From an uncultured bacterium (GTDB taxonomy: Bacteria; Verrucomicrobiota; Kiritimatiellia; CAIKKV01; CALHGX01): a DNA stretch of 64,000 nucleotides. The first letter of the stretch is position 1, and each line of letters opens with the position of its first letter. Positions 52,223-61,944 of this stretch are shown in pieces. The position numbers were made by a program, and so were the translations under genes. Where the stretch lies: assembly GCA_938031185.1 (NCBI GenBank), contig CALHGX010000028.1:1-64000 (forward strand). The letters are read 5' to 3'. The notes beneath the pieces were generated by a model. That model was not told the DNA's origin. It made no database searches and worked only from the letters and a program-made list of their open reading frames with translations.

Positions 52223-53170
52223 TTACTCCAGCGGCTCCCGAAAGGGCAGGACGTCGTCCAGACTCCGCACATCCGCCAGAAGCATGACCAATCGGTCCAC
52301 ACCCAGCGCCACGCCGCCGCTGGGGGGCAGCCCCGCTTCCAGCGCCGCCAGAAAAGCCGGATCGGCGGGGTAGACTGCTTGTCCCGCGGCCTGACGTTCG
52401 GCGCTCCATTGGGTAAAACGGCGACGCATTTCCGTCGGATCCGTGAGTTCCGAAAAAGCGTTGGCCAGTTCCAGGCCGCCGGCATAAAGTTCCCAGCGTT
52501 CCGCGACGCGCGGATTTGAAGCGTTGAGGCGGGCCAGGGCCGCCGCTTCGGCGGGATAGTCCTTCAAAACGACGGGCCGATTCATCGGCAGTTGCGGTTC
52601 CACCCGCTCCACCAAGTCGCGGTCGAAGCGATCTGCGTCGTAGGCGGCCACAGGATCCCATCCTGCCCAGGCGCGGAATGCGTCCGCCACCCGCATCCTT
52701 TCCCATGGCGGCGTCCATGATATGAGCCGCCCCTGATAGGGCGTTTGCAGCAGGCCTTGAACCGCCTGCACGGCCTCAGCCATCAGCGATTCCATCTCGT
52801 TCAGCATGTCAAGGTAGTTCGCCCCGGCACGATACCACTCCAGCATGGTATATTCCGGATGATGAAAGCGGCCCCTTTCTCCTCGCCGGAAGCAGGGGCC
52901 GATTTGAAAGATTTTTTCGTAGCCAGCCGCCAGCAGGCGTTTCATGTGAAACTCGGGCGACGTACGCAGGAAATGGTCGCCGGCGGGCTCGGCGTCAATG
53001 TGCCGCTCCAGCGCTGGCACGGGAATCCGAACGGGCGTTTCGACTTCGAGGTAGCCCCGGGAAACAAAAAAAGACCGGATCGCCTGGAGCAGCCGCGCCC
53101 GGATTTGCAGAACGCCACGCGCTGCGGCCAGCCGTTCGGCTTCGGGAGGGATTCGGTTCAAGAGCCGCAC
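52223..53170 (-). CDS. epmA: EF-P beta-lysylation enzyme EpmA (lysyl-tRNA-synthetase-like)
   Basis: A 315-residue class II aminoacyl-tRNA-synthetase core without an anticodon-binding domain, the hallmark of EpmA/GenX, which attaches lysine to elongation factor P. Motif 2 is IGPCFRRGERGRFHHPEYTM (about 92-111) and motif 3 GGVALGVDRLVMLLADV (about 285-301). It begins with GTG 53170, sharing one base with the efp stop (TAGTG), so efp and epmA are coupled. EpmB, which makes the beta-lysine, is not in the window. The operon position beside efp makes the function likely. Confidence 0.92.
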   Translation of the reverse strand: MRLLNRIPPEAERLAAARGVLQIRARLLQAIRSFFVSRGYLEVETPVRIPVPALERHIDAEPAGDHFLRTSPEFHMKRLLAAGYEKIFQIGPCFRRGERGRFHHPEYTMLEWYRAGANYLDMLNEMESLMAEAVQAVQGLLQTPYQGRLISWTPPWERMRVADAFRAWAGWDPVAAYDADRFDRDLVERVEPQLPMNRPVVLKDYPAEAAALARLNASNPRVAERWELYAGGLELANAFSELTDPTEMRRRFTQWSAERQAAGQAVYPADPAFLAALEAGLPPSGGVALGVDRLVMLLADVRSLDDVLPFREPLE

Positions 53171-53736
53171 TACTTCTTCAGGACGCGGTCGGCGTATTCG
53201 CCTGTGCGGGTGTCAATCTTGATGGTGTCGCCCTGGTTGACGAACAGCGGCACCTGGAGCGTATAGCCGCCCGCGATCTTGGCCGGCTTCGTCACGTTTT
53301 GCACGGTGTTGCCGCGGCTGCCGGGCTCGGTTTCTACGATGACTTTTTCCACGAAGGTCGGCAGCGTGACCTCCACCGGGCGGCCGTTATGAAACAGCAC
53401 TTCAACTTCGCAGTCCTCGTAGAGGAAATACTTCGAATCGCCGAGCACCGAGCCGGGAATGGCGACCTGCTCGAAGTTCTCGTTCATGAAGATGAAATCG
53501 TCGCCTTCGCTATAGGAGTAGCGCAGCGTATGCTCTTCCAGGTCCGGCTTGTCGAGGATGTCGTTGGAGCGGAAGGCCTTGGTGATGGTGGAGCCGTCTA
53601 TCATGCTTTTGAGCCGGCAGTTGTAGATCGCCGCCCCCTTGCCGGGCTTTACGAACTGGAACTCGGTGATCACATACGGAACTCCGTCCATCTCCACCTT
53701 GAGCCCCTTGCGCAAATCCGACGCGGTGTACGGCAT
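53170..53736 (-). CDS. efp: Elongation factor P
   Basis: Relieves ribosome stalling at polyproline, 188 residues, full length. The modification loop is EFQFVKPGKGAAIYNCRLK, with Lys33 in KPGKG as the acceptor. YSYSEGDDFIFMNENFEQ and NVTKPAKIAGGYTLQVPLF are standard. A Lys in this loop agrees with lysylation by the adjacent EpmA. ATG 53736 follows CAAGGAGAGTAAA. The stop TAG overlaps the epmA start. Confidence 0.97.
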   Translation of the reverse strand: MPYTASDLRKGLKVEMDGVPYVITEFQFVKPGKGAAIYNCRLKSMIDGSTITKAFRSNDILDKPDLEEHTLRYSYSEGDDFIFMNENFEQVAIPGSVLGDSKYFLYEDCEVEVLFHNGRPVEVTLPTFVEKVIVETEPGSRGNTVQNVTKPAKIAGGYTLQVPLFVNQGDTIKIDTRTGEYADRVLKK

Positions 53737-53776
53737 GACGATTTTACTCTCCTTGTCGCAAAAACGGGCGCCCATA

Positions 53777-55438
53777 CTAGCGCGGACCGCCGGCGCTGTC
53801 AAAAGATTTCGCCAACCGGGCCGCCGCATCCGGCCCGAGGGCGAACGACACCCGCTGCACAGCGCCGGTTCCCTCCATGCGCAGCGCCGCCTCCTCGAAA
53901 ACCGCCAATCCGTCCAGCCAGGCGTTTGCCACGGCCATTCGGCGGCGCATGGCGATCGTTTCCTCCGGCTGGCGGGTCATGAGCGCGAGCGACAACGCGC
54001 CCATCGTGCCGCGGAGCGCGGCTCCGGATCGCGAAACGTCCGCCCAAAAGAAGCCGGTGGCGGATGGCTGCGCCAACAACCCTGCGTAACGAGGGTGTCC
54101 CGCGGGTTCGGATTCGGGCGAGGACGGCTGAACCAGCTTGCGCAAGCCGCCGAAATTGCTCGCCAACACCAGCCAGCCGTCAGTGGCGAGGGCCGCCACT
54201 CGTTCCTCGACCAGGAAACGGCCGTACAAACTGCCGCGGGTGTCTTCAAAGACCAAGCCTTGAAAGGGCCCCAGATGCACCGCCCGGGAAATCAAGCCCC
54301 ATCCAAACCGCCGATTGATTTCGTCGAGGGCCGCGGGCATGCGGTTCAGCATGGCAAGGGAGTCCTCCGCCTGAACGCCCACCAGCAGGGTGGGCACTTT
54401 CAGTCCCCGCATGAACGGCGTCAGCGCCTGTCCCATCGGCCCCCGCAGCCGTCCCGACCATGCATCGCCCAGCAGGGCGGCCCAGACGCGGCGTGGCGCA
54501 CCGGTCGCGCCGAGGGTCGAGAACGTCTCCGCCACCACGGGCGCGGATCGCCAAGAGGCGGGCAGGGCTTCGATCGGCGCCAGCGCCAGCGCGTCGGGCG
54601 CCGCGGCCAGCAGTTTCATCAGGCTCTCGCGGTTCTCCGCGTCGTTTCTCGCCGGGAGGAACGCCGCAGTGGCCATCTGGCCGCGCAGTTCGCGGGCGTC
54701 GGCGTGATCCAGCTCAAAAACGATCGGCGTTTGCGAATATCCAAAACCCGCGGGCCAGACGAACCACCCCCAATCCGAGGATCGCGAATCCTGCCGGAGC
54801 GCCTGCGCCTTTTTCAGCAGGCCCGATGAGGTCACGGAAGGCATCCACGGCTGCTTCTCCCAGACGTCGAGCAGATGCCGCACGGCGAGAGGGTCTTTTG
54901 AAAGACAGGCTAGCAGAAGGCCATCGGCGACCGTCAGCGACACCCGCAGGTCCGGCGGCAGGTCTTTCAGCCGCATGATCCATACGTCCTGCCCCGGCCG
55001 AGCCCGGCCGCGCGTCAGTCCTCCGGGCGAAAACAGCAACCGCCACTTCAGGCTTTGTGCGCGCCATCCCAGCCAGGAGGCCAATATCCAAGCCGGTTCG
55101 CGCGAGTGCCCCAATTCCGGCACATAGGCCAGCACCGCGAGGTCCTGTCCCAGTTGCGATGCCCATTTCTGCGCCGCCGGTTCCTGCCGCCACTTTTGCG
55201 TTAGTTCCTGGCTTGCGCCCGCTCCTGCCAGGACGCTGCAGATTAGCGGATTGGCCATTAGTCCGTCCCAACGCAGTCCCAGTTCCCGATGCGCTGAAAC
55301 GAAGATGGCGGAGGATGGGATGGCGGAAAAAGTCCGCTCGGGCCGGTGGGGAACCCAGACCAGCCACCAGCCGATGGCGGCCAAGAACGTTGCGAGCAGG
55401 CCCCAGAACAGGATGCGCATAGCCGGCGAGCGGGTCAT
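53777..55438 (-). CDS. Unknown exported or membrane-anchored protein in pyr-efp operon
   Basis: A 553-residue protein of unknown function. One hydrophobic N-terminal helix (ILFWGLLATFLAAIGWWLVWV, about 9-29) probably anchors it, and the remainder is a large periplasmic domain with repeated 'DGLLLACLSKDPLAVRHLL'-like stretches. These are reminiscent of DUF3352-type proteins, which show similar strand-helix units, but I would not assign it firmly. ATG overlaps the pyrD stop by four bases and efp follows after 41 bases. Its place between pyrimidine genes and efp is unexplained. Confidence 0.65.
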   Translation of the reverse strand: MTRSPAMRILFWGLLATFLAAIGWWLVWVPHRPERTFSAIPSSAIFVSAHRELGLRWDGLMANPLICSVLAGAGASQELTQKWRQEPAAQKWASQLGQDLAVLAYVPELGHSREPAWILASWLGWRAQSLKWRLLFSPGGLTRGRARPGQDVWIMRLKDLPPDLRVSLTVADGLLLACLSKDPLAVRHLLDVWEKQPWMPSVTSSGLLKKAQALRQDSRSSDWGWFVWPAGFGYSQTPIVFELDHADARELRGQMATAAFLPARNDAENRESLMKLLAAAPDALALAPIEALPASWRSAPVVAETFSTLGATGAPRRVWAALLGDAWSGRLRGPMGQALTPFMRGLKVPTLLVGVQAEDSLAMLNRMPAALDEINRRFGWGLISRAVHLGPFQGLVFEDTRGSLYGRFLVEERVAALATDGWLVLASNFGGLRKLVQPSSPESEPAGHPRYAGLLAQPSATGFFWADVSRSGAALRGTMGALSLALMTRQPEETIAMRRRMAVANAWLDGLAVFEEAALRMEGTGAVQRVSFALGPDAAARLAKSFDSAGGPR

Positions 55439-56349
55439 TGTTCCAGGGCTCCGACTAGCTCGGACGCGGAGGAGAAACCGTGGTCGGACAGGTAGGTTTC
55501 GATGCCTTCGATCACGTTGAGCGCCGTCATGGGATCGCCGAACGTGGCCGTGCCGACGGCGACGGCGGACGCACCGGCGATGATGAACTCCAGCGCGTCG
55601 CGCGCGGTCGAAATGCCGCCCATGCCGATGATGGGCAGGCGCGTGGCCTGTGCCGCTTCATACACCAGCTTGACGGCGATCGGATGGATGGCCGGACCGC
55701 TCAGGCCGCCGGTCACGTTTGCCAGCGCCGGCCGCCGACGCTCCACGTCAATCACCATGGCGGGGTACGAATTGATCAGCGAAATGGCGTCGGCTCCGTG
55801 CTCCGCCGCCACGCGCGCGAAAACGCGGATGTCTGAGACGTTCGGCGAGAGCTTGGGGATGATCGGCAGCCGTGTGCGGGCGCGAACCGCGCGGATGACA
55901 TCCGCCGCCGCGGAGGGATTCGTCCCGAAGGCTAGGCCCCCTTCCTTGATGTTGGGGCAGGAGATGTTGATTTCCAAGCCGCGCACACCCTCCACGTCGT
56001 TCAAGCGGGCGGCTGTCTCGGCGTATTCCTGCGCGGTACGGCCCCAGATGTTAACCAGCACGGGCGTATCGAGCGTGCGCAAGAACGGCATGTGCTGGTG
56101 GATGAACCCTTCCACGCCGGGATTTTGGAGGCCGATGGCGTTGACGAGGCCGCCGGGTACTTCCACAAGGCGCGGGATCGGATTGCCGGACCACGGCTTC
56201 AGGCTGATGCCTTTCACCACGATTGCACCGAGCCGGCTCAGGTCGATGACATCGGCATATTCCTCCGCATAACCGAACGTGCCGGACGCCACCATGACGG
56301 GGTTTCTCATCCGAATGCCGGCGATTTCGATGGCCAGATCCGGTTTCAT
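55435..56349 (-). CDS. pyrD: Dihydroorotate dehydrogenase B, catalytic subunit (PyrD)
   Basis: Oxidises dihydroorotate in pyrimidine synthesis; class 1B, working with PyrK. 304 residues, FMN barrel. NPVMVASGTFGYAEEY (about 15-30) and GLEINISCPNIKEGGLAFG with catalytic Cys (about 126-144) are present, then PIIPKLSPN and IIGMGGISTARDALEFIIAGASAVAVGT. The start overlaps the pyrK stop (ATGA). Confidence 0.96.
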   Translation of the reverse strand: MKPDLAIEIAGIRMRNPVMVASGTFGYAEEYADVIDLSRLGAIVVKGISLKPWSGNPIPRLVEVPGGLVNAIGLQNPGVEGFIHQHMPFLRTLDTPVLVNIWGRTAQEYAETAARLNDVEGVRGLEINISCPNIKEGGLAFGTNPSAAADVIRAVRARTRLPIIPKLSPNVSDIRVFARVAAEHGADAISLINSYPAMVIDVERRRPALANVTGGLSGPAIHPIAVKLVYEAAQATRLPIIGMGGISTARDALEFIIAGASAVAVGTATFGDPMTALNVIEGIETYLSDHGFSSASELVGALEQ

Positions 56350-57158
56350 CGAGACACCTCTTTTTTTGTTTCGCCGGGCTCATCCCATACGATTTCGCGC
56401 GCTTCGAAGACCGGACCATCCCGGCAGACTCGGCCCCAAACAATGCCCTCCGGGCGGCGGAGCCGCTGCACGCAGGCGAGGCAGGCACCCACGCCGCAGC
56501 CCATATGGCGGTCCAGGGAAAGCCAGGCCCGCCAACCGCCGACCACGGCCCGTTCGCCCACGGCGCGCAGCATGCCATCTGGTCCGCAAGCATAGAATTC
56601 AGGCATGAGGTTGGATGGCCGGTTCCGCATCCAGTCGTCCAGGAGCGCCGTAACCAACCCCTGCCGGCCCAGCGTGCCATCTTCGGTGGCCGCTCGATAA
56701 TCCCATCCCAGGGCCTCAAAGTCCTCCCGGCAGAGGATGTCTTTGGCCGACGCGGTGCCGGCGAACACGATGCCGCGCTGCGGCAGCTCGCGCGCCAGAA
56801 GAAAAAGGGGCGCCACGCCGTAGCCGCCGGCCACCAGCACCGGCATCCGATCTGGCGGCAGAGCAACGGGGAAACCGTTGCCGAGAGGGCCGAGCAAGCT
56901 GACGGCATCGCCCGCCTGCACGCGCGTCAAGGCGCCGGTGCCGTAGCCGATCGGCTTGTAGAGAAGCGCCAGTCGGTCGGCTTCCGCGCGAAAGACGCTC
57001 AAGGGCCGACGCAGCACCGCATCGGCCAGCCGCGGCACCCGCAAGTGCACGAACTGACCCGGCCGAACGGCCGGGGCGATCCTCTCGGAGGCCAGTTCGA
57101 GAACCCGGTAGTTGCCGAGGGCCTTCTGACTGAGCACGCAGGTGTTTTCCAGATGCAT
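56346..57158 (-). CDS. pyrK: Dihydroorotate dehydrogenase electron-transfer subunit (PyrK)
   Basis: FAD and iron-sulphur subunit that moves electrons from PyrD to NAD+. 270 residues. The FAD motif is RRPLSVFRAEADRLALLYKP (about 51-70), the NAD site VLVAGGYGVAPLFLLARELP (about 105-124), and the [2Fe-2S] cysteines are in GCGVGACLACVQRL and the following RVCRDGPVF. It is the first gene of the leftward operon. Confidence 0.95.
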   Translation of the reverse strand: MHLENTCVLSQKALGNYRVLELASERIAPAVRPGQFVHLRVPRLADAVLRRPLSVFRAEADRLALLYKPIGYGTGALTRVQAGDAVSLLGPLGNGFPVALPPDRMPVLVAGGYGVAPLFLLARELPQRGIVFAGTASAKDILCREDFEALGWDYRAATEDGTLGRQGLVTALLDDWMRNRPSNLMPEFYACGPDGMLRAVGERAVVGGWRAWLSLDRHMGCGVGACLACVQRLRRPEGIVWGRVCRDGPVFEAREIVWDEPGETKKEVSR

Positions 57159-57359
57159 GGCCGCGACAATGGACGGACGTATTGGCGGGCAGTCTGAAAT
57201 TTGATGCCTTTTCGGTCAAGCGGAGAGTTCCATCGCCCATGGTGCGCGCGTGGTGGCGTTCATTGACCGGACCTGCTACGCTGGTTGAGCGTGGCGGGGA
57301 CGGGGCGCCAAGGACGGCGGATCTTGGCGAAAGAGAGCGAAGACACGAAAGGATTGCGC

Positions 57360-58140
57360 ATGAAAACGCGGATATACTGGTTTTCGGCCACCGGCAATTC
57401 GTTGGCGGCGGCGAAGCAACTGGCGGACGAATTGGGCGGGGCCGAGCTGCAGTCCGTGCCGGACGTGCCGGAGCAGGGCGCGGCGCGCGAGGAAGCCCGC
57501 GTGGGCATCGTGTTTCCCGTCTACATGTTCGGTCTGCCGTTGATCGTGGGCCGATTTTGCGACCGGTTGCAGGTGCGGTCCGACGCCTACGTGTTCGGCG
57601 TTGCCGCCTGTGGCGGCATGCCGGGAGCGGCCATGGCCCAACTGCGGGGCCGCCTGACGGGGCGCGGGTGCCGTTCGCTTCCGGATGGGCCGTCGCCATG
57701 CCGGGCAACTACACCCCGCTCTACGGCGCCAAGCCGCCGGAGGCGCAGGCGCGAATCCTCGCGTCCGCCAAAGAAAGGCGCACCGCGTGGCCGAGGAGAT
57801 CAAGCGAGGCCGACGCGGCGTCGTCGAGGCGAACAACGGGTTTTTCAATCTGATCTTCTCGCGGTGGCTATATCCTCGCATGGCGCCGCGCATTCCCGCC
57901 ATGGATCGCGAATTCCGAGCGGACGAGAAATGCAACGGGTGCGGGGTGTGCGAGAAGGTTTGTCCGGTCGGGAATATCCGCCTCGAGCAGCGTAGGCCGG
58001 TCTGGCAGGGGCGGTGCGGGCAGTGCATGGCCTGCCTGCAATGGTGTCCGCGGGAAGCGATTCAATATGGCCGCCGCACGGCGGGTCGGCGGCGGTATCG
58101 TCATCCGGAGGTTTCCGCGCGAGATTTCTTCCGACGGTAA
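57360..58140 (+). pseudogene. EFR1-type flavodoxin-ferredoxin protein, two frameshifts
   Basis: Pieces of one gene lie in three successive frames. Frame one (ATG 57360): TRIYWFSATGNSLAAAKQLA, then VGIVFPVYMFGLPLIVGRF, the flavodoxin part of EFR1-family proteins. Near 57665 it moves to VPFASGWAVAMPGNYTPLYG and EAQARILASAKER. Near 57790 it moves again to RVAEEIKRGRRGVVEANNG, then two 4Fe-4S clusters (CNGCGVCEKVCPVGN and CGQCMACLQWCP). Each move fits loss of a single base. Either the gene is decayed or the sequence has two errors; the reading is otherwise well preserved. It diverges from pyrK. Confidence 0.8.
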
Positions 58141-58159
58141 GGGGGCGGGGGTCGGCGGC

Positions 58160-58969
58160 CTACGGCGCGGCGGGCGCCGCCCGCTCGTATTCCTGTATCG
58201 CGCGCGGAAGCAGCGCTTCGATCCGGGCGATGCGTTCTCGGTCCACGGGATGAGTGCTCAGGAACGCGGGTAGGACCGCGCGGCCCGATGACGGCGCGAA
58301 TCGCTTCCAGAAATCCAGCGCTGCGCGGGGATCATAACCGGCGCGCGCCATGTAGATCAGCCCCATGTGGTCGGCCTCCAGTTCCTGCACGCGCGAATGC
58401 GGCAGCATGACGCCGAGTTGCGAACCCAGTCCGTAGGCCTGGAGAATCAGGTCGCGCGTTGCCCGCGAATCCACGCGAAGGGCGTCGCTGAGCACTTGGC
58501 CGCCGAATTGCAGCAGCAAGCCCCGCGACAGGCGCTCCGCGCCGTGGCGCGCTACGGCATGGGCCACTTCATGGCTGATGACGACGGCCAGGCCGGTGTC
58601 GTCGCGAGCATGCGGCAGCAGGCCGCTATAGACGCCCACCTTGCCGCCCGGCAGGCAGAAGGCGTTGGCCGTTTTCGGGGCGTCGAAAAGGACGAATTCC
58701 CACTGGGCGCCCGGGAGCGGCGCGACCGCCGCGATCCGTTCGCCCACCCGGCGCACGGCGGCCCGCGCCTCCGCGTCCTTGCTGATGGGGGTGGCCTGCT
58801 TGATCTTTTCGAACTCAGTGGAGCCGAGACGCAGCTCCTCCTGCGGACTGATGAGCAGCAGCTCGCGGCGCCCTGTTTCCGGCACCGTGGCGCAGGAACA
58901 AAGAAACAGGAGCGCGGCCGCGCCGATCCATCGTCGTGCGTTCATCCACAAGCGGCTGGTTTTTTGCAT
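58160..58969 (-). CDS. M48-family metalloprotease lipoprotein
   Basis: A 269-residue zinc peptidase of the M48/BepA-Oma1 group, likely in envelope quality control. The signal peptide ends in a lipobox (LLFLCSCA), so it should be lipid-anchored. VVISHEVAHAVARHGAERL carries HExxH (about 145), and QELEADHMGLIYMARAGYDP supplies the third ligand Glu (about 205-224). AFLSTHPVDRERIARIE is the usual C-terminal motif. ATG 58969 (MQKTSRLW) is the best start; an upstream extension to 59056 has no signal character. Confidence 0.9.
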   Translation of the reverse strand: MQKTSRLWMNARRWIGAAALLFLCSCATVPETGRRELLLISPQEELRLGSTEFEKIKQATPISKDAEARAAVRRVGERIAAVAPLPGAQWEFVLFDAPKTANAFCLPGGKVGVYSGLLPHARDDTGLAVVISHEVAHAVARHGAERLSRGLLLQFGGQVLSDALRVDSRATRDLILQAYGLGSQLGVMLPHSRVQELEADHMGLIYMARAGYDPRAALDFWKRFAPSSGRAVLPAFLSTHPVDRERIARIEALLPRAIQEYERAAPAAP

Positions 58970-59118
58970 AGCCGTTCCTTTCCCTTGAGCATCCCAAACG
59001 ACGCGCGCCATCGTACCAGATTCGCCCCGGGCCGCCAATTTCGGGGGGCATCTCATTTGGGATTCATTTCTTTCGACGGATGCGGTAAATAGCGTCCGGT
59101 TTGAGGAGGGAGCATCCT

Positions 59119-60168
59119 ATGTCCAGGCAAAAAACCGCGAAGACATCCGGGTTGCGCAGCGACGATCTAATCGTGATTGCCGGCGGCGGCGGCTTCATCG
59201 GCGGCTCGCTGGCCCGCTATTTCCGCGACCAGGGGTTCAACCGGATTCGCGCGATCGACAAGAAACCGTTACCGGACTGGCATCAGGTCGTGCCGGACGT
59301 CGAAACGCTGTGTTTGGATCTCAGCCGCGAGGAGAACTGCCGGCGGGCGTGTGAAGGCGCGGCGGAGGTCTACAACATGGCGGCCGACATGGGCGGCATG
59401 GGCTTTATTGAGCGCTTTCGCATCGAATGCCTGCGCAGCATCCTCATCAACACACACCTGATCGAGGCGGCTTATCGCGCCGGGGCCCGGCGGTATTTCT
59501 TCTCCTCCTCGGCCTGCGTCTACAACACCGAACTACAGAAGGACCCGCGCGTGCGCGCGTTGCGCGAATCCGACGCCTATCCTGCCATGGCTGAGCGCGG
59601 TTACGGATGGGAGAAGCTGCTCTCGGAAATGTTCTGTCAGGAATACTGGGCCGAGCGCGGGCTGGAAACCCACATCGCCCGTTTTCATAACGTGTACGGA
59701 CCGCACGGCACATGGGACGGCGGCCGGGAGAAGGCCCCTGCCGCTATCTGCCGCAAGGTGATTGAGGCCAAGGACGCGGGCCGCCACACGATCACCATTT
59801 GGGGCGACGGCACACAAACCCGCAGCTTCATGTGGATCGAGGACTGCGTGCGGGGCATTGACATGATCACGCACTGCGATGAACTCATCGCCACGCCCAT
59901 CAACCTTGGGTCCAGCGAACTGGTGAGCATCAATCAACTGGTGGACATCGTCGAGGACATCGGCGGCGTCAAGCTGAAGCGGGAATACGACCTGACGGCG
60001 CCGAAAGGCGTGGCCGGCCGCAACAGCGACAATACGATGATTCAGCGAGTGCTCGGCTGGGAGCCTTCGACGCCGCTGCGTGACGGCCTGCGCAAGACCT
60101 ACGCGTGGATTGAGCAGCAGTATGCCGACCGCAAGGCGGGCAAGCGAACGGTGCGGGATACGATTTGA
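59119..60168 (+). CDS. NAD-dependent epimerase, GDP-mannose-3,5-epimerase-like
   Basis: A 349-residue extended short-chain dehydrogenase. VIAGGGGFIGGSLARYFRDQG is the NAD motif (about 15-35), SSSACVYN holds the catalytic Ser/Cys (about 137-144) and GYGWEKLLSEM gives the Tyr-x3-Lys pair (about 168). ARFHNVYGPHGTWDGGREKA and WGDGTQTRSFMWIEDC match plant-type GDP-mannose-3,5-epimerase closely, suggesting sugar-nucleotide work for surface glycans. ATG 59119 follows GAGGAGGGAGC. It diverges from the M48 gene. Confidence 0.85.
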   Translation: MSRQKTAKTSGLRSDDLIVIAGGGGFIGGSLARYFRDQGFNRIRAIDKKPLPDWHQVVPDVETLCLDLSREENCRRACEGAAEVYNMAADMGGMGFIERFRIECLRSILINTHLIEAAYRAGARRYFFSSSACVYNTELQKDPRVRALRESDAYPAMAERGYGWEKLLSEMFCQEYWAERGLETHIARFHNVYGPHGTWDGGREKAPAAICRKVIEAKDAGRHTITIWGDGTQTRSFMWIEDCVRGIDMITHCDELIATPINLGSSELVSINQLVDIVEDIGGVKLKREYDLTAPKGVAGRNSDNTMIQRVLGWEPSTPLRDGLRKTYAWIEQQYADRKAGKRTVRDTI

Positions 60169-60270
60169 GACGGCAAGGCTCCGGCGGCAAGGAGGACGAA
60201 GGCCCGAGGTCTTGTCCCTTTTGGTGGCCCCGTCAAAAGCGTCGGCAGTTCCGCACCTAAAATAGCGAGA

Positions 60271-61935
60271 TTACGAACCGGCTCCAGCCGTTTCCATCGG
60301 CTCGATGACTTGCGGGCGAACATGGGCCGGCGGGGGTGTCTTCCGTCGCCAGAGAATCAATTCGGTGTGATTCTGGCCGAAATACGGCACGACGGCGGCT
60401 CGCTCGTATTTTTGTTCCAGCAGGGCGAAGAAACTGTTGCGTTCGGCGTCCGGCACAGGGGTCATGGCGGGGGCCGCCAAGGCCATGCCGTAGCCGCTGA
60501 ATGCCGCCACAGGCGCTTCGCCGGAACTCAATGCTTCCCGCAGGAGTTCACGGTTCAAGACCCGGAACCGGAGCGCCTGCTCCGTCGGCAGCTCCGGATA
60601 ATAGCCAAAAGGGCCCATTTCGAACCCTCTTGGCACGGATCGCTGCGCCTGAACAGCCAGATAGGCGTCCTGCGTCAGCAACGGCTTGTCGGGGGGGCAA
60701 TGCTGCCGGACCCATTCAGCCGCCTCGCGCAACCGAGCCAAATCCGAGCGAGGTTTTGTCCGAACCCAGAAGCGGTCCTGGCCAATGACGAACCACTCTT
60801 GATTGATCGGGCTGGAGACGGCAGCCACTGCCGCCAGCAGCAGCAGGCCGGCCATCACCGCGGACGTCATGCGAGGCGCGGGGCCCTCTTTGCCGCCGGC
60901 GCACGATGCCATGGCGGCCCAGAACAGTGAGGAAACAACGACGGCCGCCAGCGGTCCCAAGGGCACTTGATAGTCGTCGTATGGGAAGGGGGGCATCCAG
61001 TGCAGCAAGCCGATGCATGCCGTCGTTGCCGATATCAGCCCAAGCAGGCGGCCTACCCCTTGGCGTTCCTGTGGATGACGGCTCGCGAGCACTGCCAAAT
61101 ACCAGATAACCAGGCCGGCCACCCCCAGAGCCAACATGGGGAAGTAACCGCGGGCCAAACGCGACAGGGAGCCGCCTCGCAAAAGCCAGATGCTTCCGTC
61201 TGCACTGGCGGCACGGGCGATATGCAGGCCCATACCGAAAAGGAATGCTTCTGCGGCGCGGACCATTATCGGCAGATAGACAACCACAAGTGTCGCCGTG
61301 CCGGTCAGGCCGAATACAAGCCAGCTCCAGCGGTTGATCCGGCGGCGCTCCCAGAGAAGGTAAAGACCGCCGAAAACCAGAGCCAGTCCGACGGACAGGC
61401 GCGTCCCGGCCGCCAAGGCGAGCAGGACGCCCCCAATGGCAGCTGACAAAAGTCCCCACGGTCCGGCGCACAGGCTCAGCGCAAGCCAGCCGCCCGTGAG
61501 GAAAAAAGCGGTCAATGAGTAGGTCTTAACGATGCTGGTGAAATAGCTGTGATAGACGTTGCCGGCGGTCAGAAGAAAAGCGGTCCATGCAGCGGCGTAG
61601 CGAAACGGCCTCGATGCGAGACGTGCGGCCAATGCGCCGGCCAGCACGGCGCCGGCCAAACCGAATGCCGCGTTGAGCAGCCGTCCGCCGAGCACGCCCC
61701 CCCAGTCCCACAGGGGGGTCAACAGGGCAAAAACATGGGGCAGTACCGGCGCTTGGGAGAAATGGAAGTCCTGATATAGGCGGTGTCCCTTCCGCACCAT
61801 TCGGGCGGCATAGAGATACCAGCCTTCATCCTGATTAAGGTTGCCCAGCCAGACATTCGCGGCGTAGAGCGCAACCGCCATCGCGACCGCCCCTGCCGTC
61901 AACCCCGCCCGAATGGCAACGTCCACTCGCCGCAT
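60271..61935 (-). CDS. GT-C-type membrane glycosyltransferase (ArnT/PMT-like)
   Basis: About 555 residues with a dozen hydrophobic helices. Near residue 35 is the acidic motif NLNQDEGWYLYAARMV, the first-loop Asp-Glu typical of lipid-linked GT-C transferases (GT39/ArnT type), followed by HRLYQDFHFSQAPVLP. The C-terminal third is a soluble periplasmic domain. The function is inferred from topology and motif. The frame opens nine bases earlier with GTG 61944, directly at the pyrE stop; ATG 61935 (MRRVDVAIRAG) seems more natural. It may share a transcript with pyrE. Confidence 0.7.
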   Translation of the reverse strand: MRRVDVAIRAGLTAGAVAMAVALYAANVWLGNLNQDEGWYLYAARMVRKGHRLYQDFHFSQAPVLPHVFALLTPLWDWGGVLGGRLLNAAFGLAGAVLAGALAARLASRPFRYAAAWTAFLLTAGNVYHSYFTSIVKTYSLTAFFLTGGWLALSLCAGPWGLLSAAIGGVLLALAAGTRLSVGLALVFGGLYLLWERRRINRWSWLVFGLTGTATLVVVYLPIMVRAAEAFLFGMGLHIARAASADGSIWLLRGGSLSRLARGYFPMLALGVAGLVIWYLAVLASRHPQERQGVGRLLGLISATTACIGLLHWMPPFPYDDYQVPLGPLAAVVVSSLFWAAMASCAGGKEGPAPRMTSAVMAGLLLLAAVAAVSSPINQEWFVIGQDRFWVRTKPRSDLARLREAAEWVRQHCPPDKPLLTQDAYLAVQAQRSVPRGFEMGPFGYYPELPTEQALRFRVLNRELLREALSSGEAPVAAFSGYGMALAAPAMTPVPDAERNSFFALLEQKYERAAVVPYFGQNHTELILWRRKTPPPAHVRPQVIEPMETAGAGS

Positions 61936-61944
61936 CGCACACAC

